Shown here: positions 24,101 through 32,310 of the stretch, piece by piece
How the letters are laid out: the number at the start of each line of letters is the position of its first letter
Position numbering within the stretch: the stretch's first letter is position 1
Assembly: GCA_013215655.1 (NCBI GenBank)
Contig: JABSOX010000055.1
Span: 1-37,424 of the forward strand
Length of the DNA stretch: 37,424 nt
Source: Colwellia sp.
Lineage (GTDB): Bacteria; Pseudomonadota; Gammaproteobacteria; Enterobacterales; Alteromonadaceae
Direction of reading: 5' to 3'
Notes under the pieces: generated by a model
The model's input: the letters and a program-made list of their open reading frames with translations, nothing else
The model's database searches: none
What the model was told of the DNA's origin: nothing
Program-made: the position numbers and the translations under genes

Positions 24101-24190
24101 CTTCAGAACTCTTCGTTAGAGCAATAATTGCTTGCTAGTGTTTAATGGAACTATCTTCACAGTTAGCTCTTTGCTCAAAGCAGAGACGAC

Positions 24191-26488
24191 CTAATATTGA
24201 TGTAATGCATAGCCACCTTTTAAATGCCCAACTTGTTCAAACCCTAAACGTGATAGAGCCTGCGCAGCCAGATGAGAACGACTACCACTGCGGCAAACCA
24301 GTACCAATTTCTCTTGTTTGTTTTGTTGATGTTCCTGTACAAATTGTACTAAACGAGTCAAGGGCACATTAGTTGCGAAATTTTCATCGTGTTGTAAGGT
24401 GTATTCATGGGGCTCACGAATATCAATCAATCTAATTGTCTCGGGCTGTTTCATCGCCTCGGCTAAACTGGCACTATCATATTCACGTACCGTTGTTTTA
24501 TGACAATTACCGATCAAAGCACCACACATAATTTCACTACCCGACTCATCGATAATATGCTTATCCATGGTTGCTTTTTGACTTGAAAAGTCCCCGACGC
24601 TAATTTTGTTCGCCATGACTTGGGCAAGTAGTGAGTTACGTGATGTTTCGGTGGCAATTGATGTGGTAAATTCATTATTATAATCATGACTAGGACAAAT
24701 TAAACTCTCAGTGCCGATAAGCGCCTCTAATAATTGTAAACTTGTATGCATTGCCTTTGCACTACTGGTTGAGAAATTTGTACGGCCAAGGCTATCCATT
24801 AAAATTAAGTCACCACAAAACGCATAGTGAACAAGCAATTGCTCAGTTTCAGCCTTGATCGGGTCGCACAGTAACAGACTGATACTGTCATTGGTATGAC
24901 CTGGTGTAGCCACTTTAATCAACCACTTATCACCGAGAACAATGTACTGATAAGGTTTGCCTTCAATCGTTGTTGTTAGTGCATTCGCTGGCCAGCCAAG
25001 TGAGTCACTCTGTTGTTGGGCGAGGAATTCTACTGCAATACTGCCTCGACAAGACTCATGATCTGCATGACCATGAGTATCGATAACGGCAATTAATTTA
25101 AGTCGCTGACAGGCTAATAAGGTTTGTAAGCGGTCTGTTAATTCTGGTAAGGGATCAATGAATAATGCTGTTTTAGTCTTTTTATCGACATATAACCAGC
25201 TACAGCTACCACCTACTTTAAATTGTATTAAACCTTCAAGTTCAGTTTTATCTGCTATGGGATTAGTGTCTAACATTAAACAATTTTGTTCTAATGCTTG
25301 TGCAGCCAGACCTATTCTTTTACAGGTTTCGTCAATTTGTGGTTGTGTCATCGCAGGACCAAATGACATTCTAATTGCCGATTCACTTTGCCATGCAGGA
25401 AGTCCCATTGCGTCTAATACAAAACTACGGGTGACCTTAGAACTACAAGCAGAGCCTGAGCTGACACGAACATTTGCGGCGTCGAATAAATCCATGATTT
25501 CTTTTGAACTAAATCCTGGTATAGCAAAATTAATGGTGGTGGGTACTGAGTTTTCAAAACAATGATTAAGAACAATATCAGGAAATACTTTTCTTAAAGA
25601 TGTCACTATTTGTTGGCGAAATAAATGCAGAGTGTTTACTGGAGTAAAGGTATATTCACTTTCGTTAGTAAGCATCTTAAAGATTACATTTAATGCCGCT
25701 AAACCCGGTAAGTTTTCGGTGCCTGAGCGTAAACCACCTTCTTGTCCACCGCCAGCGATAAAAGCTGTAAATGGAGCGTTTTCTCTAACATACATAAAAC
25801 CAATGCCTTTAGGAGCATAAAGTTTGTGTCCGCTAAAGGGGGCGTAATCAATGCTTGTCTGCGCTAGGCTCAAATCAGTTTTACCTAATGCTTGCACACA
25901 ATCGACCATCCACCCAATGTCGGCATTATTAGCTCGAATGGTTTTATCTAATCGCTTGATGTCTTGGTAAACACCTGTTTCGTTGTTAACTGCCATAGTA
26001 CAGATCATCAAGGCATTGGGTACTTCTCTGGCGATAAACTCTAAATCAAGTTGACCTTTTTCATTTACTGGAATCGCTTTTAGCTCTGCGTTTATTTCAA
26101 GAACTTCATTCCAATGTTTGAGTGATTCGGGTACGGCTTTATGCTCGGTTGCACCATATAAAAGACAATATTTTTTATTTTTATCGAGTGTTTTTTTTAC
26201 GTGATGCAAAGCTGACAGAATGGCTGTTTGAATACCTTCTGTAGCGCCACTGGTGAATATAATTCCACCATTTTCTGCGCCAACAATGAGTTTTGCTCTT
26301 TGCCGTGTTTGGTCCACGATTTGTTTAGCTTGCAGTCCAGTAATATGACTACTGCTAGGATTTCCAAAGAGAGTTTCCATCGTCGATAAAGCTGCCGCTG
26401 CCGCTTGCGGTAAAACTTGCGTGGTAGCATTTTCATCCAAATAAATTAGACTAAGTGGTTGTTGCGTTTTTTTAGACAAATTGCTCAT
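24191..26488 (-). CDS. three-domain sulfur enzyme: cysteine desulfurase + persulfide dioxygenase + rhodanese
   Basis: 765 residues. Domain 1 (about 12-403) is a NifS/IscS-type cysteine desulfurase: PLP lysine K222 in FSGHKLYAPKG, H116 (ATEHKAV), and catalytic C348 in SSGSACSSKV, a long-loop class I site. Domain 2 (about 417-630) is a metallo-beta-lactamase fold of the ETHE1 persulfide dioxygenase type: H472, H474, D476, H477 (THGHADH), H531 (PGHT), D560 (CGD), LGRTNF and PSHDY (H601). The ETHE1 iron ligands match H472, H531 and D560. Domain 3 (about 660-765) is a rhodanese with C732 in VCRSGSRS. Together they would take sulfur from cysteine as persulfide, oxidise it to sulfite and move sulfur on or form thiosulfate. 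Dioxygenase-rhodanese fusions are known (CstB); the added desulfurase is unusual. No frameshift or internal stop. An anion exporter gene follows. Cytoplasmic, no signal peptide. Confidence 0.92.
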   Translation of the reverse strand: MSNLSKKTQQPLSLIYLDENATTQVLPQAAAAALSTMETLFGNPSSSHITGLQAKQIVDQTRQRAKLIVGAENGGIIFTSGATEGIQTAILSALHHVKKTLDKNKKYCLLYGATEHKAVPESLKHWNEVLEINAELKAIPVNEKGQLDLEFIAREVPNALMICTMAVNNETGVYQDIKRLDKTIRANNADIGWMVDCVQALGKTDLSLAQTSIDYAPFSGHKLYAPKGIGFMYVRENAPFTAFIAGGGQEGGLRSGTENLPGLAALNVIFKMLTNESEYTFTPVNTLHLFRQQIVTSLRKVFPDIVLNHCFENSVPTTINFAIPGFSSKEIMDLFDAANVRVSSGSACSSKVTRSFVLDAMGLPAWQSESAIRMSFGPAMTQPQIDETCKRIGLAAQALEQNCLMLDTNPIADKTELEGLIQFKVGGSCSWLYVDKKTKTALFIDPLPELTDRLQTLLACQRLKLIAVIDTHGHADHESCRGSIAVEFLAQQQSDSLGWPANALTTTIEGKPYQYIVLGDKWLIKVATPGHTNDSISLLLCDPIKAETEQLLVHYAFCGDLILMDSLGRTNFSTSSAKAMHTSLQLLEALIGTESLICPSHDYNNEFTTSIATETSRNSLLAQVMANKISVGDFSSQKATMDKHIIDESGSEIMCGALIGNCHKTTVREYDSASLAEAMKQPETIRLIDIREPHEYTLQHDENFATNVPLTRLVQFVQEHQQNKQEKLVLVCRSGSRSHLAAQALSRLGFEQVGHLKGGYALHQY

Positions 26489-26696
26489 GAAACTCTCTCA
26501 AATTATTTTGTTAATTTCTTCGGCTGACGAAGTAGATTTAACAATTGAAAATACAAGGGAATTATTTCACGTTAGAGCAGGTATTTCTTTGCTTGTTATC
26601 TACATAAATAGTGGTTTTGTAGTTTTAAATTCTAATTTAAATGTATAAGTGAGTGTTTTATACTACTAGCGTCGAAGTTGTGTAAAAATGAGTCTA

Positions 26697-26927
26697 CTAG
26701 TCGGCTTGATAGCCCTTTTTTCCTGATGTGATCTTACTAAGAACATCAGCATTGTCACTAATAGTGGTTTGTTGTAACGAGTAACCGCTACTTTTTTGAG
26801 CATAATCAATGCGCACAGAGAGTTCATCAATAGCGGTGATGAAACCTGTACTAAACGTTATGATAAACAAAAGACCAACAGGAAAACCAAGCCAACGGTG
26901 AGCTGTGGTCAAGAATTTTTTTATCAT
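26697..26927 (-). pseudogene. truncated PepSY-associated membrane protein, remnant
   Basis: 76 residues. The N-terminus (LTTAHRWLGFPVGLLFIITFSTGFITAIDEL) is the first membrane helix and signature of PepSY-associated membrane proteins, which assist iron-siderophore uptake or reduction and normally run to about 370-520 residues. After about 70 residues it stops at TAG, and the next 200 bases hold no continuation in any frame I can follow. It lies 14 bases after the TPR gene of the TonB2-type operon, where a full-length PepSY gene would make sense. I read it as the remains of such a gene, perhaps after a deletion. A functional single-helix protein cannot be excluded. Confidence 0.6.
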
Positions 26928-26941
26928 GACATCACCACTGG

Positions 26942-28333
26942 CTAAGTTTGATTACGTACTAAGTTTTCTAACGACTGGATGTTGGCTATGACATCACTAC
27001 GACGAGGATTAAACTGAATAACTTGGCGAAGTAAATGTAAAGCTTGTTGGTATTTCTTCTTGTCGATTGCTACTTGTGCTTGTCCCAATAGTGCACGTTC
27101 TTGATATCCTGATAAGGCTTGTGCTCTTACGTAATAAATTAATGCGCTTTCATTTCGTGTTTGTTGCCATAATAAAGTTGCCAAACTAAGTAGAGCTTCG
27201 CCATGACTTGGATCGTTGTTAAGGGCTTGTTTAAGTCGTTTTTTGGCGAGTCCAAACTTGTTTTCTGCGATTGCCAATTGTGCATGGTAAACATCAAACT
27301 TCGCTTGCATATTCCCCGCTAATTCAGCTCGGTTATCATCAACTGCACTGAGCAGAATTTTTAATTGCTGCCAATCCTGTTGATAAACTAACCAAGCACT
27401 GATTTGATCAACCGCGGCAATGCTGTTTTCCATTTTATTGTCTAAGAATAATGACATATTTTCTTTTAATATTTTTACTGCACGACGAGGACTACCTGCT
27501 TGAATATGAAGCTGTACTGTTGTGGTGAGGTTTTCTATGCCTTTTTCACCCAGTTGCAATGCCATTTCTAAACTACTGATTGCTTGTATTAAGCGATTTT
27601 GTTTTAACGCCAATTGCCCTCGTTGTAGCCATAAAAGATTGTTGTTCATATTATCGGCTAACATTTCCTCTAATAGTGCTTGCGCCTGATCAAAAGCATG
27701 GCTATTAAGTAGCGCGTATAACAATCCTTGCCGCCATTGTTCGCTTTCGGGTTCAAGAAATAACGCATATTGATAACCTGCAATCGCACTTGCCGCTTGA
27801 CCTAATTGCAAATTAACATAAGCAAGTTGGCCAAAAACCTGCGCGTCACCAACGCCTAATTCAATCGTACGTTTTAGGTGATATTGTGCCTTTTTATAGA
27901 ATTTTTTAACCATGTACACCATGCTCATACTACGATGAGCCAGTGCCAAGTTAGGCACTAGGTTAAGTGCTTGTTGTAAACTTTGTTCGGCTTTGTCGTA
28001 TTGTTTTAACAGTAGTTGCACTTGACCTCGTAGTTGGCACAAAGCAGCACTGTCATTTGTTAAAGAGCCATTTGATAATGAACGCTGGGAAAATGCTTTG
28101 ATCACTGCTTGGTAATTTTGTGCAGCAAGTAAAGGTTGAATTTTCTTTGAAAAGCTACGTTCATGGGGCGCTATTTTTACCTCTTTTTGCATCAAAGGTT
28201 GGTTATTCAAAAGAAACTCCCACTGCGGTGCTGCAAGTTTAATGTTTAATTCGCTATAACATGAAAATGCCACGCTAGATAAACACGCCATCAATAACAA
28301 GGGGTTGGTAAGTAAAGTAAAAGTTCTAGACAT
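26942..28333 (-). CDS. TPR-repeat protein of the TonB2-type operon
   Basis: 463 residues. An N-terminal signal or anchor (TNPLLLMACLSSVAFSC, about 9-25) includes FSC, which might be a weak lipobox but has a poor sequence. From about residue 95 nearly all of the protein is tetratricopeptide repeats (for example YDKAEQSLQQALNLVPNLALAHRSM and YQQALHLLRQVIQFNPRRSDV). It should sit in the periplasm and present a protein-binding surface. Its gene lies 25 bases after tonB and is the last intact gene of the operon. TPR genes at this place are common in marine gammaproteobacterial TonB2-type clusters. A role in organising TonB or the receptor is likely, but not shown by sequence. Confidence 0.83.
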   Translation of the reverse strand: MSRTFTLLTNPLLLMACLSSVAFSCYSELNIKLAAPQWEFLLNNQPLMQKEVKIAPHERSFSKKIQPLLAAQNYQAVIKAFSQRSLSNGSLTNDSAALCQLRGQVQLLLKQYDKAEQSLQQALNLVPNLALAHRSMSMVYMVKKFYKKAQYHLKRTIELGVGDAQVFGQLAYVNLQLGQAASAIAGYQYALFLEPESEQWRQGLLYALLNSHAFDQAQALLEEMLADNMNNNLLWLQRGQLALKQNRLIQAISSLEMALQLGEKGIENLTTTVQLHIQAGSPRRAVKILKENMSLFLDNKMENSIAAVDQISAWLVYQQDWQQLKILLSAVDDNRAELAGNMQAKFDVYHAQLAIAENKFGLAKKRLKQALNNDPSHGEALLSLATLLWQQTRNESALIYYVRAQALSGYQERALLGQAQVAIDKKKYQQALHLLRQVIQFNPRRSDVIANIQSLENLVRNQT

Positions 28334-28358
28334 TATTATTCTCTTTTATGAATCTCTT

Positions 28359-28997
28359 TTATGATTTTATTTCTAGTGGCCAGACAAAGCGGGCTCTGAC
28401 AGGAGAGTTGTCTTTTTTAGGAGCGGTGAAGCGACTGACGCGAATTAAACGCTGAATTTCACTATTCAATTCTCGATATGGGTTTTCAACTAGTTTGATT
28501 AAACTCAGGCGTCCCTGTTCGTCAATCATCACCTCCAATTTGACCAAAACACTTTTTATTCCTTGCCGACGCAGACTTTTTGGAAATTTGATTGCTAATG
28601 GTGTTAATAAGGTGGGTAATCCGTCTAATTCATTGAGTTCAAATGCGTCCCAGTTTATCTCCAATGTCTGCCATTTTGATTCGGTCATAACAATAGGCGG
28701 CATATCTGGCTTGGTTATCGTTATCTTTTGCGCGATATCTATCATTTGCATAACAGGTCCGGCTCCTTGAACCTGTATTGATATGGGGGTATCAATCACC
28801 GTTTTTTGTACTGCTGGTGGCGGTGAAGGAGGTGGTGTCGTAATTAAAGTGACTTCGCGAATAATGACTTTAGGTACGGGCGCCTGCTTGATGCTGTGTC
28901 CTAGCCAAAAAAATAGCAATGCAAATGCAAGTATCGTCAGACTGGCTATGCTGGCGAGAAGATTTTTTTGCAATGGAGTGATAAATTTAGCCTTCAA
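28359..28997 (-). CDS. tonB: TonB energy transducer, TonB2-like
   Basis: 212 residues. One N-terminal membrane helix (about 14-32, LASIASLTILAFALLFFWLG) anchors it in the inner membrane. A short proline-rich spacer (TTPPPSPPPAVQK, about 53-65) crosses part of the periplasm. The C-terminal domain (about 135-212) has the TonB fold (LRRQGIKSVLVKLEVMIDEQG, then RVSRFTAPKK) that contacts outer-membrane receptors. The spacer is much shorter than in E. coli TonB, as in Vibrio TonB2. It lies directly after exbD in the operon DUF3450-ttpC-exbB-exbD-tonB, and a siderophore receptor is transcribed divergently, its probable partner. Confidence 0.87.
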   Translation of the reverse strand: MKAKFITPLQKNLLASIASLTILAFALLFFWLGHSIKQAPVPKVIIREVTLITTPPPSPPPAVQKTVIDTPISIQVQGAGPVMQMIDIAQKITITKPDMPPIVMTESKWQTLEINWDAFELNELDGLPTLLTPLAIKFPKSLRRQGIKSVLVKLEVMIDEQGRLSLIKLVENPYRELNSEIQRLIRVSRFTAPKKDNSPVRARFVWPLEIKS

Positions 28998-29007
28998 AAT
29001 GTATCCT

Positions 29008-29415
29008 TTAAGGAGTTAATGCCGCTAGGTTTACGGTTTGTGCGCCGGCAAGTTTGGCTTCGTCAATCACCGCTAGCAATAAATGTGTTGGTACATTTTT
29101 ATCTGCTTGGATAACCACTGAACGTGATTGGCGGCGCAACAACTGCTCAACGGTACCTCGGATCCCCGCAATACCAATATGACCACCATCATAAAATACT
29201 TCACCACGATCAGTTATCGCCAGCAATATGGCTGTTTTCTCTAGTTTTTGCGCAGTTAACGCCTGTGGTTTATCAACTTCGACACCTGTTTCTTTGACAA
29301 AAACAGTGGTAACAATAAAAAATATCAAGAGAATAAAAACGACATCCAACAGTGGTGACATATCAATAGCTGTGGTTTGTTCTTGCTCAAGGCGACGCTG
29401 TAATCTTGCTGGCAT
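29008..29415 (-). CDS. exbD: ExbD/TolR biopolymer transport protein
   Basis: 135 residues. A single N-terminal membrane helix (about 21-43) follows IDMSPLLD; D24 in that motif corresponds to the essential E. coli ExbD Asp25 that carries protons. The C-terminal domain (about 60-135) is periplasmic, with VVIQADKNVPTHLLLAVIDEAKLAGA, the typical ExbD ending. With ExbB it forms the proton-driven motor that energises TonB. It starts three bases after exbB and tonB follows after 10 bases. Confidence 0.93.
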   Translation of the reverse strand: MPARLQRRLEQEQTTAIDMSPLLDVVFILLIFFIVTTVFVKETGVEVDKPQALTAQKLEKTAILLAITDRGEVFYDGGHIGIAGIRGTVEQLLRRQSRSVVIQADKNVPTHLLLAVIDEAKLAGAQTVNLAALTP

Positions 29416-29418
29416 AAG

Positions 29419-29847
29419 TTAAGACTCTAAACAGGATGGATTAGCGTTAATTGGTTGAATAATACGCTGATGTTTTATTTTCGAATGTACCCAAGATTGC
29501 AGTAACCAACCGGGAATAGCGCACAATAAACCTAACTGAGTGGTTAATAATGCTTTAGCTATACCTGAGCTAACTAATTCATTACTGGCTCCAGTGTTTG
29601 CAATCCCTGCAAAACACTCTAGTAAACCGGCAATTGTACCTAATAGCCCTAGAAGGGGTAGTGCACCAATGAGTATGCCAGTAAAGGCAAAGTTATTGCT
29701 GGTAACTGAATCACTTAATGATTCACCTTTCTGTGGTGCAATACTTTCAAAACACGCCAGATATTGACACCATAATTGTTGGTAACATACTAAAGCGAGT
29801 AATAAGATTGCCCAGCAAATCACACTATTTACTATTTGTTCTATCAT
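29419..29847 (-). CDS. exbB: ExbB-type proton channel protein (short)
   Basis: 142 residues, MotA/TolQ/ExbB family, with three membrane helices: about 6-23, 52-74 (FTGILIGALPLLGLLGTIAGL) and about 95-118 (KALLTTQLGLLCAIPGWLL). The LLGLLGT and TTQLGL motifs line the proton path. It is shorter than usual TonB2 ExbB proteins (about 175 residues), losing part of the cytoplasmic loop and C-terminus. Its start overlaps the end of the TtpC-like gene by 4 bp (ATGA-type), so the two are co-translated. The neighbouring TtpC-like protein has a second, larger channel domain, as in the Vibrio TonB2 system. Confidence 0.9.
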   Translation of the reverse strand: MIEQIVNSVICWAILLLALVCYQQLWCQYLACFESIAPQKGESLSDSVTSNNFAFTGILIGALPLLGLLGTIAGLLECFAGIANTGASNELVSSGIAKALLTTQLGLLCAIPGWLLQSWVHSKIKHQRIIQPINANPSCLES

Positions 29848-31223
29848 GCAACAATTCCTTGTACTGCGCTTTCCCTAACATCAGGCCTAACATCAGGCAA
29901 CTCGCTAATAATATAAGGTTCATCAAGTCGTTCATTTGACTTACTTAATAAAATGGCAAAATTTTCTAACTCGATATAATAGGCTTTAGCTTTACGTGAA
30001 AGTACCGCATTAAGAAGGAGTGCAGGAATGGCTACTACCAAGCCTAATTCCGTGGTGACTAAGGCTTGTGAAATACCACCAGAAACTACTTCAGCATCAC
30101 CAGAACCAAATAGTGTCATCATTCGAAAAGTTTCAATCATTCCGCTTACCGTACCTAACAGGCCTAACAAAGGAGCTACTGCCGCGGTAATGGCAATAGC
30201 ACTAATCCTCCGTTCTAATTGGTGTTTGTTTTTCTGTAGCTGCATGAATAATTCATCATCACGCTGAGTTGTTGACGATGCATTGTTTGCTATGGCGAGT
30301 AAGGATTTTTGCATACCTTTGATTTGATGGATGACTGCGCTATCTTCCAATTTTTTGCTTAAAGCTTTATCTACCATTGCTGGGCTCAACTGAACAAAAC
30401 GTGGTAATCGCCACAATTGAATAACTTTAAATAGTGCAATAGTAAGTGCAAACAGGGCAAATAGTAGTATCGGAATAACCCATAGACCGCCTTTAATTAT
30501 ATGCTCAATCAGGCTTTCTTGATGCTGAGAACGCACTAATGCACGATGCAGTGTTGGATCAAAAATAATATTACCTAGATCAGAATGTCTTAACTTTTCG
30601 ATGCCATTACTGTTGGGTAAATAGCCTTGATGCTGCCAAATATTATGTTCACCGAGACTTGCAAAACCGGCCTGTTGGCTTGTTTCATCCCAATACCAAG
30701 TTACCGGTCCTATGGTTAATAGGGGACTCTGGCTAATTTCCCCATTTGGCATAACAACATTGTCTTGTTGCCAGCCAGGGGAAAATTGCTTGGTGAGTTG
30801 CTCGCCTTTTATTAATACACGGGCAAATTGCGCAACAACTCCCGCAGTTGTAGGAAAATTAAGAATTGGTAAGTGTTGCTGCAAAAATCGATGTAAAAGG
30901 TTTTTTTGAAAAACGTGTTGTTGTTGCCAAGTTGATAATCGTTGCTCAAGTTTAGTTAAACTCAATGTTCCTTCATCTGATAGCCGTCTGACTACCGCTG
31001 TTTTTTTACGTAACTCGATGACTTCTTGTTCTAATTTAGCGAGTTTTCTGGCGATATTTTGGCGTTCGTTACTTATCTTATTTTCTACCACCGAGAGTGC
31101 TTTGTGCGCTAAGTTGATTTTATTGAGTAATTGTTGCTCGGCCCCATTTTCTGGTTGAGCTATGGCAGTTAACGGGTTGCAGATAGCGGCAATTAACAAA
31201 AGAATGGATATTTTGTAGTACAT
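29844..31223 (-). CDS. TtpC-like MotA/TolQ/ExbB proton channel protein
   Basis: 459 residues. A signal peptide (about 1-22) is followed by a coiled coil (about 35-125) and a periplasmic globular part with many Trp residues (VTWYWDETSQQAGFASLGEHNIWQH type, about 165-205). The C-terminal third (about 230-440) is the channel domain with three membrane helices and the motifs APLLGLLGTVSGMIETF and TTELGLVVAIPALLL. This layout is that of TtpC, a fourth essential component of the TonB2 system in Vibrio. Its gene shares one base with the preceding DUF3450 gene (TAATG) and overlaps exbB by 4 bp. It should supply force to the TonB here together with ExbB-ExbD. Confidence 0.87.
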   Translation of the reverse strand: MYYKISILLLIAAICNPLTAIAQPENGAEQQLLNKINLAHKALSVVENKISNERQNIARKLAKLEQEVIELRKKTAVVRRLSDEGTLSLTKLEQRLSTWQQQHVFQKNLLHRFLQQHLPILNFPTTAGVVAQFARVLIKGEQLTKQFSPGWQQDNVVMPNGEISQSPLLTIGPVTWYWDETSQQAGFASLGEHNIWQHQGYLPNSNGIEKLRHSDLGNIIFDPTLHRALVRSQHQESLIEHIIKGGLWVIPILLFALFALTIALFKVIQLWRLPRFVQLSPAMVDKALSKKLEDSAVIHQIKGMQKSLLAIANNASSTTQRDDELFMQLQKNKHQLERRISAIAITAAVAPLLGLLGTVSGMIETFRMMTLFGSGDAEVVSGGISQALVTTELGLVVAIPALLLNAVLSRKAKAYYIELENFAILLSKSNERLDEPYIISELPDVRPDVRESAVQGIVA

Positions 31224-32059
31224 TATGATTTGCCTTCATTTTTCTGGATAGTTACCGACTTTGCCTCGGAGGACGAATTTTTTACTAATTTGATCGGTAG
31301 CTCGGTAAAATCGGCTTGTTGTTTCTTTTCGAATATTGCGATAGCACGTTTTATTTCCGTTGCATTAACGTCATTATCAAAATGCCATATCCAGCCATTT
31401 TCATCAGCCTGTCCCCAACCACAATATTCACCGTTTGCACTGGTAAACCAAGCAATGCCGGTACCCAAATATAACTGTTTTACTAGGACGTCTTTTCCTT
31501 GAGGTGAAGTTAATGGTGTTTCATGCAGAGAAATTCTTTGTTCAAATTCTGCTAATTTAGCAAGTTTTGCTAAAGCTACTTGTAGTTGCAATGAGAGGTC
31601 AGGATTTACTGCCAATACCTGTTGCTCTTTGTGCCAGGACTGCATCAATGGCGGTGGTAATAGTTGTTCAATATAGACCAGTTGATTGGTCAATAAAGCG
31701 AGTTGTTGTTCTAATTCAAATTGTTGTTGTTCAAGTCGTGTTTGTTGTTCGAGTAGTGTCTTACGTTTACCATCGACATTTTCATTTTTCTGACCATCAA
31801 TATCAATTAATAACGTTAATTGTTTTTTTTCAGCATTTAACAGCACTAACCTTTGTGTTAATAACGGCTCTTGAATGTGCCAATCTTTTTGCAACTGCGA
31901 ATTTTGTTTCTCTATATCTAACCATTGCCGCGTTAACTGATCGACTTGCGCAACTTCTAGCGCATAAATTGGCACAACGACACCACTGACTACAAATAAC
32001 AATAACCACTTCATTGCCACGTACGGGATTTGAATGGAGCTAAATAATGCCATTTTCAA
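31223..32059 (-). CDS. DUF3450 periplasmic coiled-coil protein of the TonB2-type operon
   Basis: 278 residues, DUF3450 family. A signal peptide sits at about 16-33 (MKWLLLFVVSGVVVPIYA). Residues about 40-130 are a long coiled coil rich in Gln, Leu and Glu (LEQQQFELEQQLALLTNQL). The C-terminal domain has the family motif LYLGTGIAWFTSANGEYCGWG. The first codon of the frame is TTG, eight bases after GAGG; an ATG at 32053 and the ATG at residue 16 are alternatives, the last giving a clean signal peptide but without a clear ribosome site. It is the first gene of the operon. DUF3450 genes regularly lead TonB2-type clusters, and the coiled coil is thought to work with the TtpC-like protein. It is divergent from the siderophore receptor gene. 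Confidence 0.85.
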   Translation of the reverse strand: MKMALFSSIQIPYVAMKWLLLFVVSGVVVPIYALEVAQVDQLTRQWLDIEKQNSQLQKDWHIQEPLLTQRLVLLNAEKKQLTLLIDIDGQKNENVDGKRKTLLEQQTRLEQQQFELEQQLALLTNQLVYIEQLLPPPLMQSWHKEQQVLAVNPDLSLQLQVALAKLAKLAEFEQRISLHETPLTSPQGKDVLVKQLYLGTGIAWFTSANGEYCGWGQADENGWIWHFDNDVNATEIKRAIAIFEKKQQADFTELPIKLVKNSSSEAKSVTIQKNEGKS

Positions 32060-32168
32060 AAGAATTACCTCATTAATTGAAATGTAAAAGACAGCATAGA
32101 AATCTATTTTGGGTATGCCAATTACGCACTTTGTTTATAAACGAGTGCTTATCTGAGTCAACCTTAAC

Positions 32169-32187
32169 AAGAATGATTATCGTTTGC
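32169..32187. promoter_or_regulatory. Fur-box-like operator between divergent iron genes
   Basis: The 19 bases centred on AATGATTATC match the Fur consensus palindrome at 13 of 19 positions by my count. It lies in the 251-base spacer between the DUF3450 gene and the receptor gene, where one Fur dimer could repress both units when iron is plentiful. Confidence 0.6.
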
Positions 32188-32310
32188 AATTGGTTTGAGT
32201 GGTTGATATGATGCGCCGCGTTAAAAGTCGCGTAAACATAAAATGACTTATCAGCTACTTATCAACGACGCAAAACAACAAAACGACAATTAAAATGGGG
32301 ATTACAGTAA

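Noticed and set aside
24145-24372. 75-residue plus-strand frame at the 3' end of the desulfurase fusion
   Set aside because: Overlaps the conserved rhodanese active-site region on the other strand and matches nothing I recognise.
31567-31989. 140-residue open frame opposite the DUF3450 coiled coil
   Set aside because: Valine-rich translation produced by the complement of Gln/Glu-rich coiled-coil codons.
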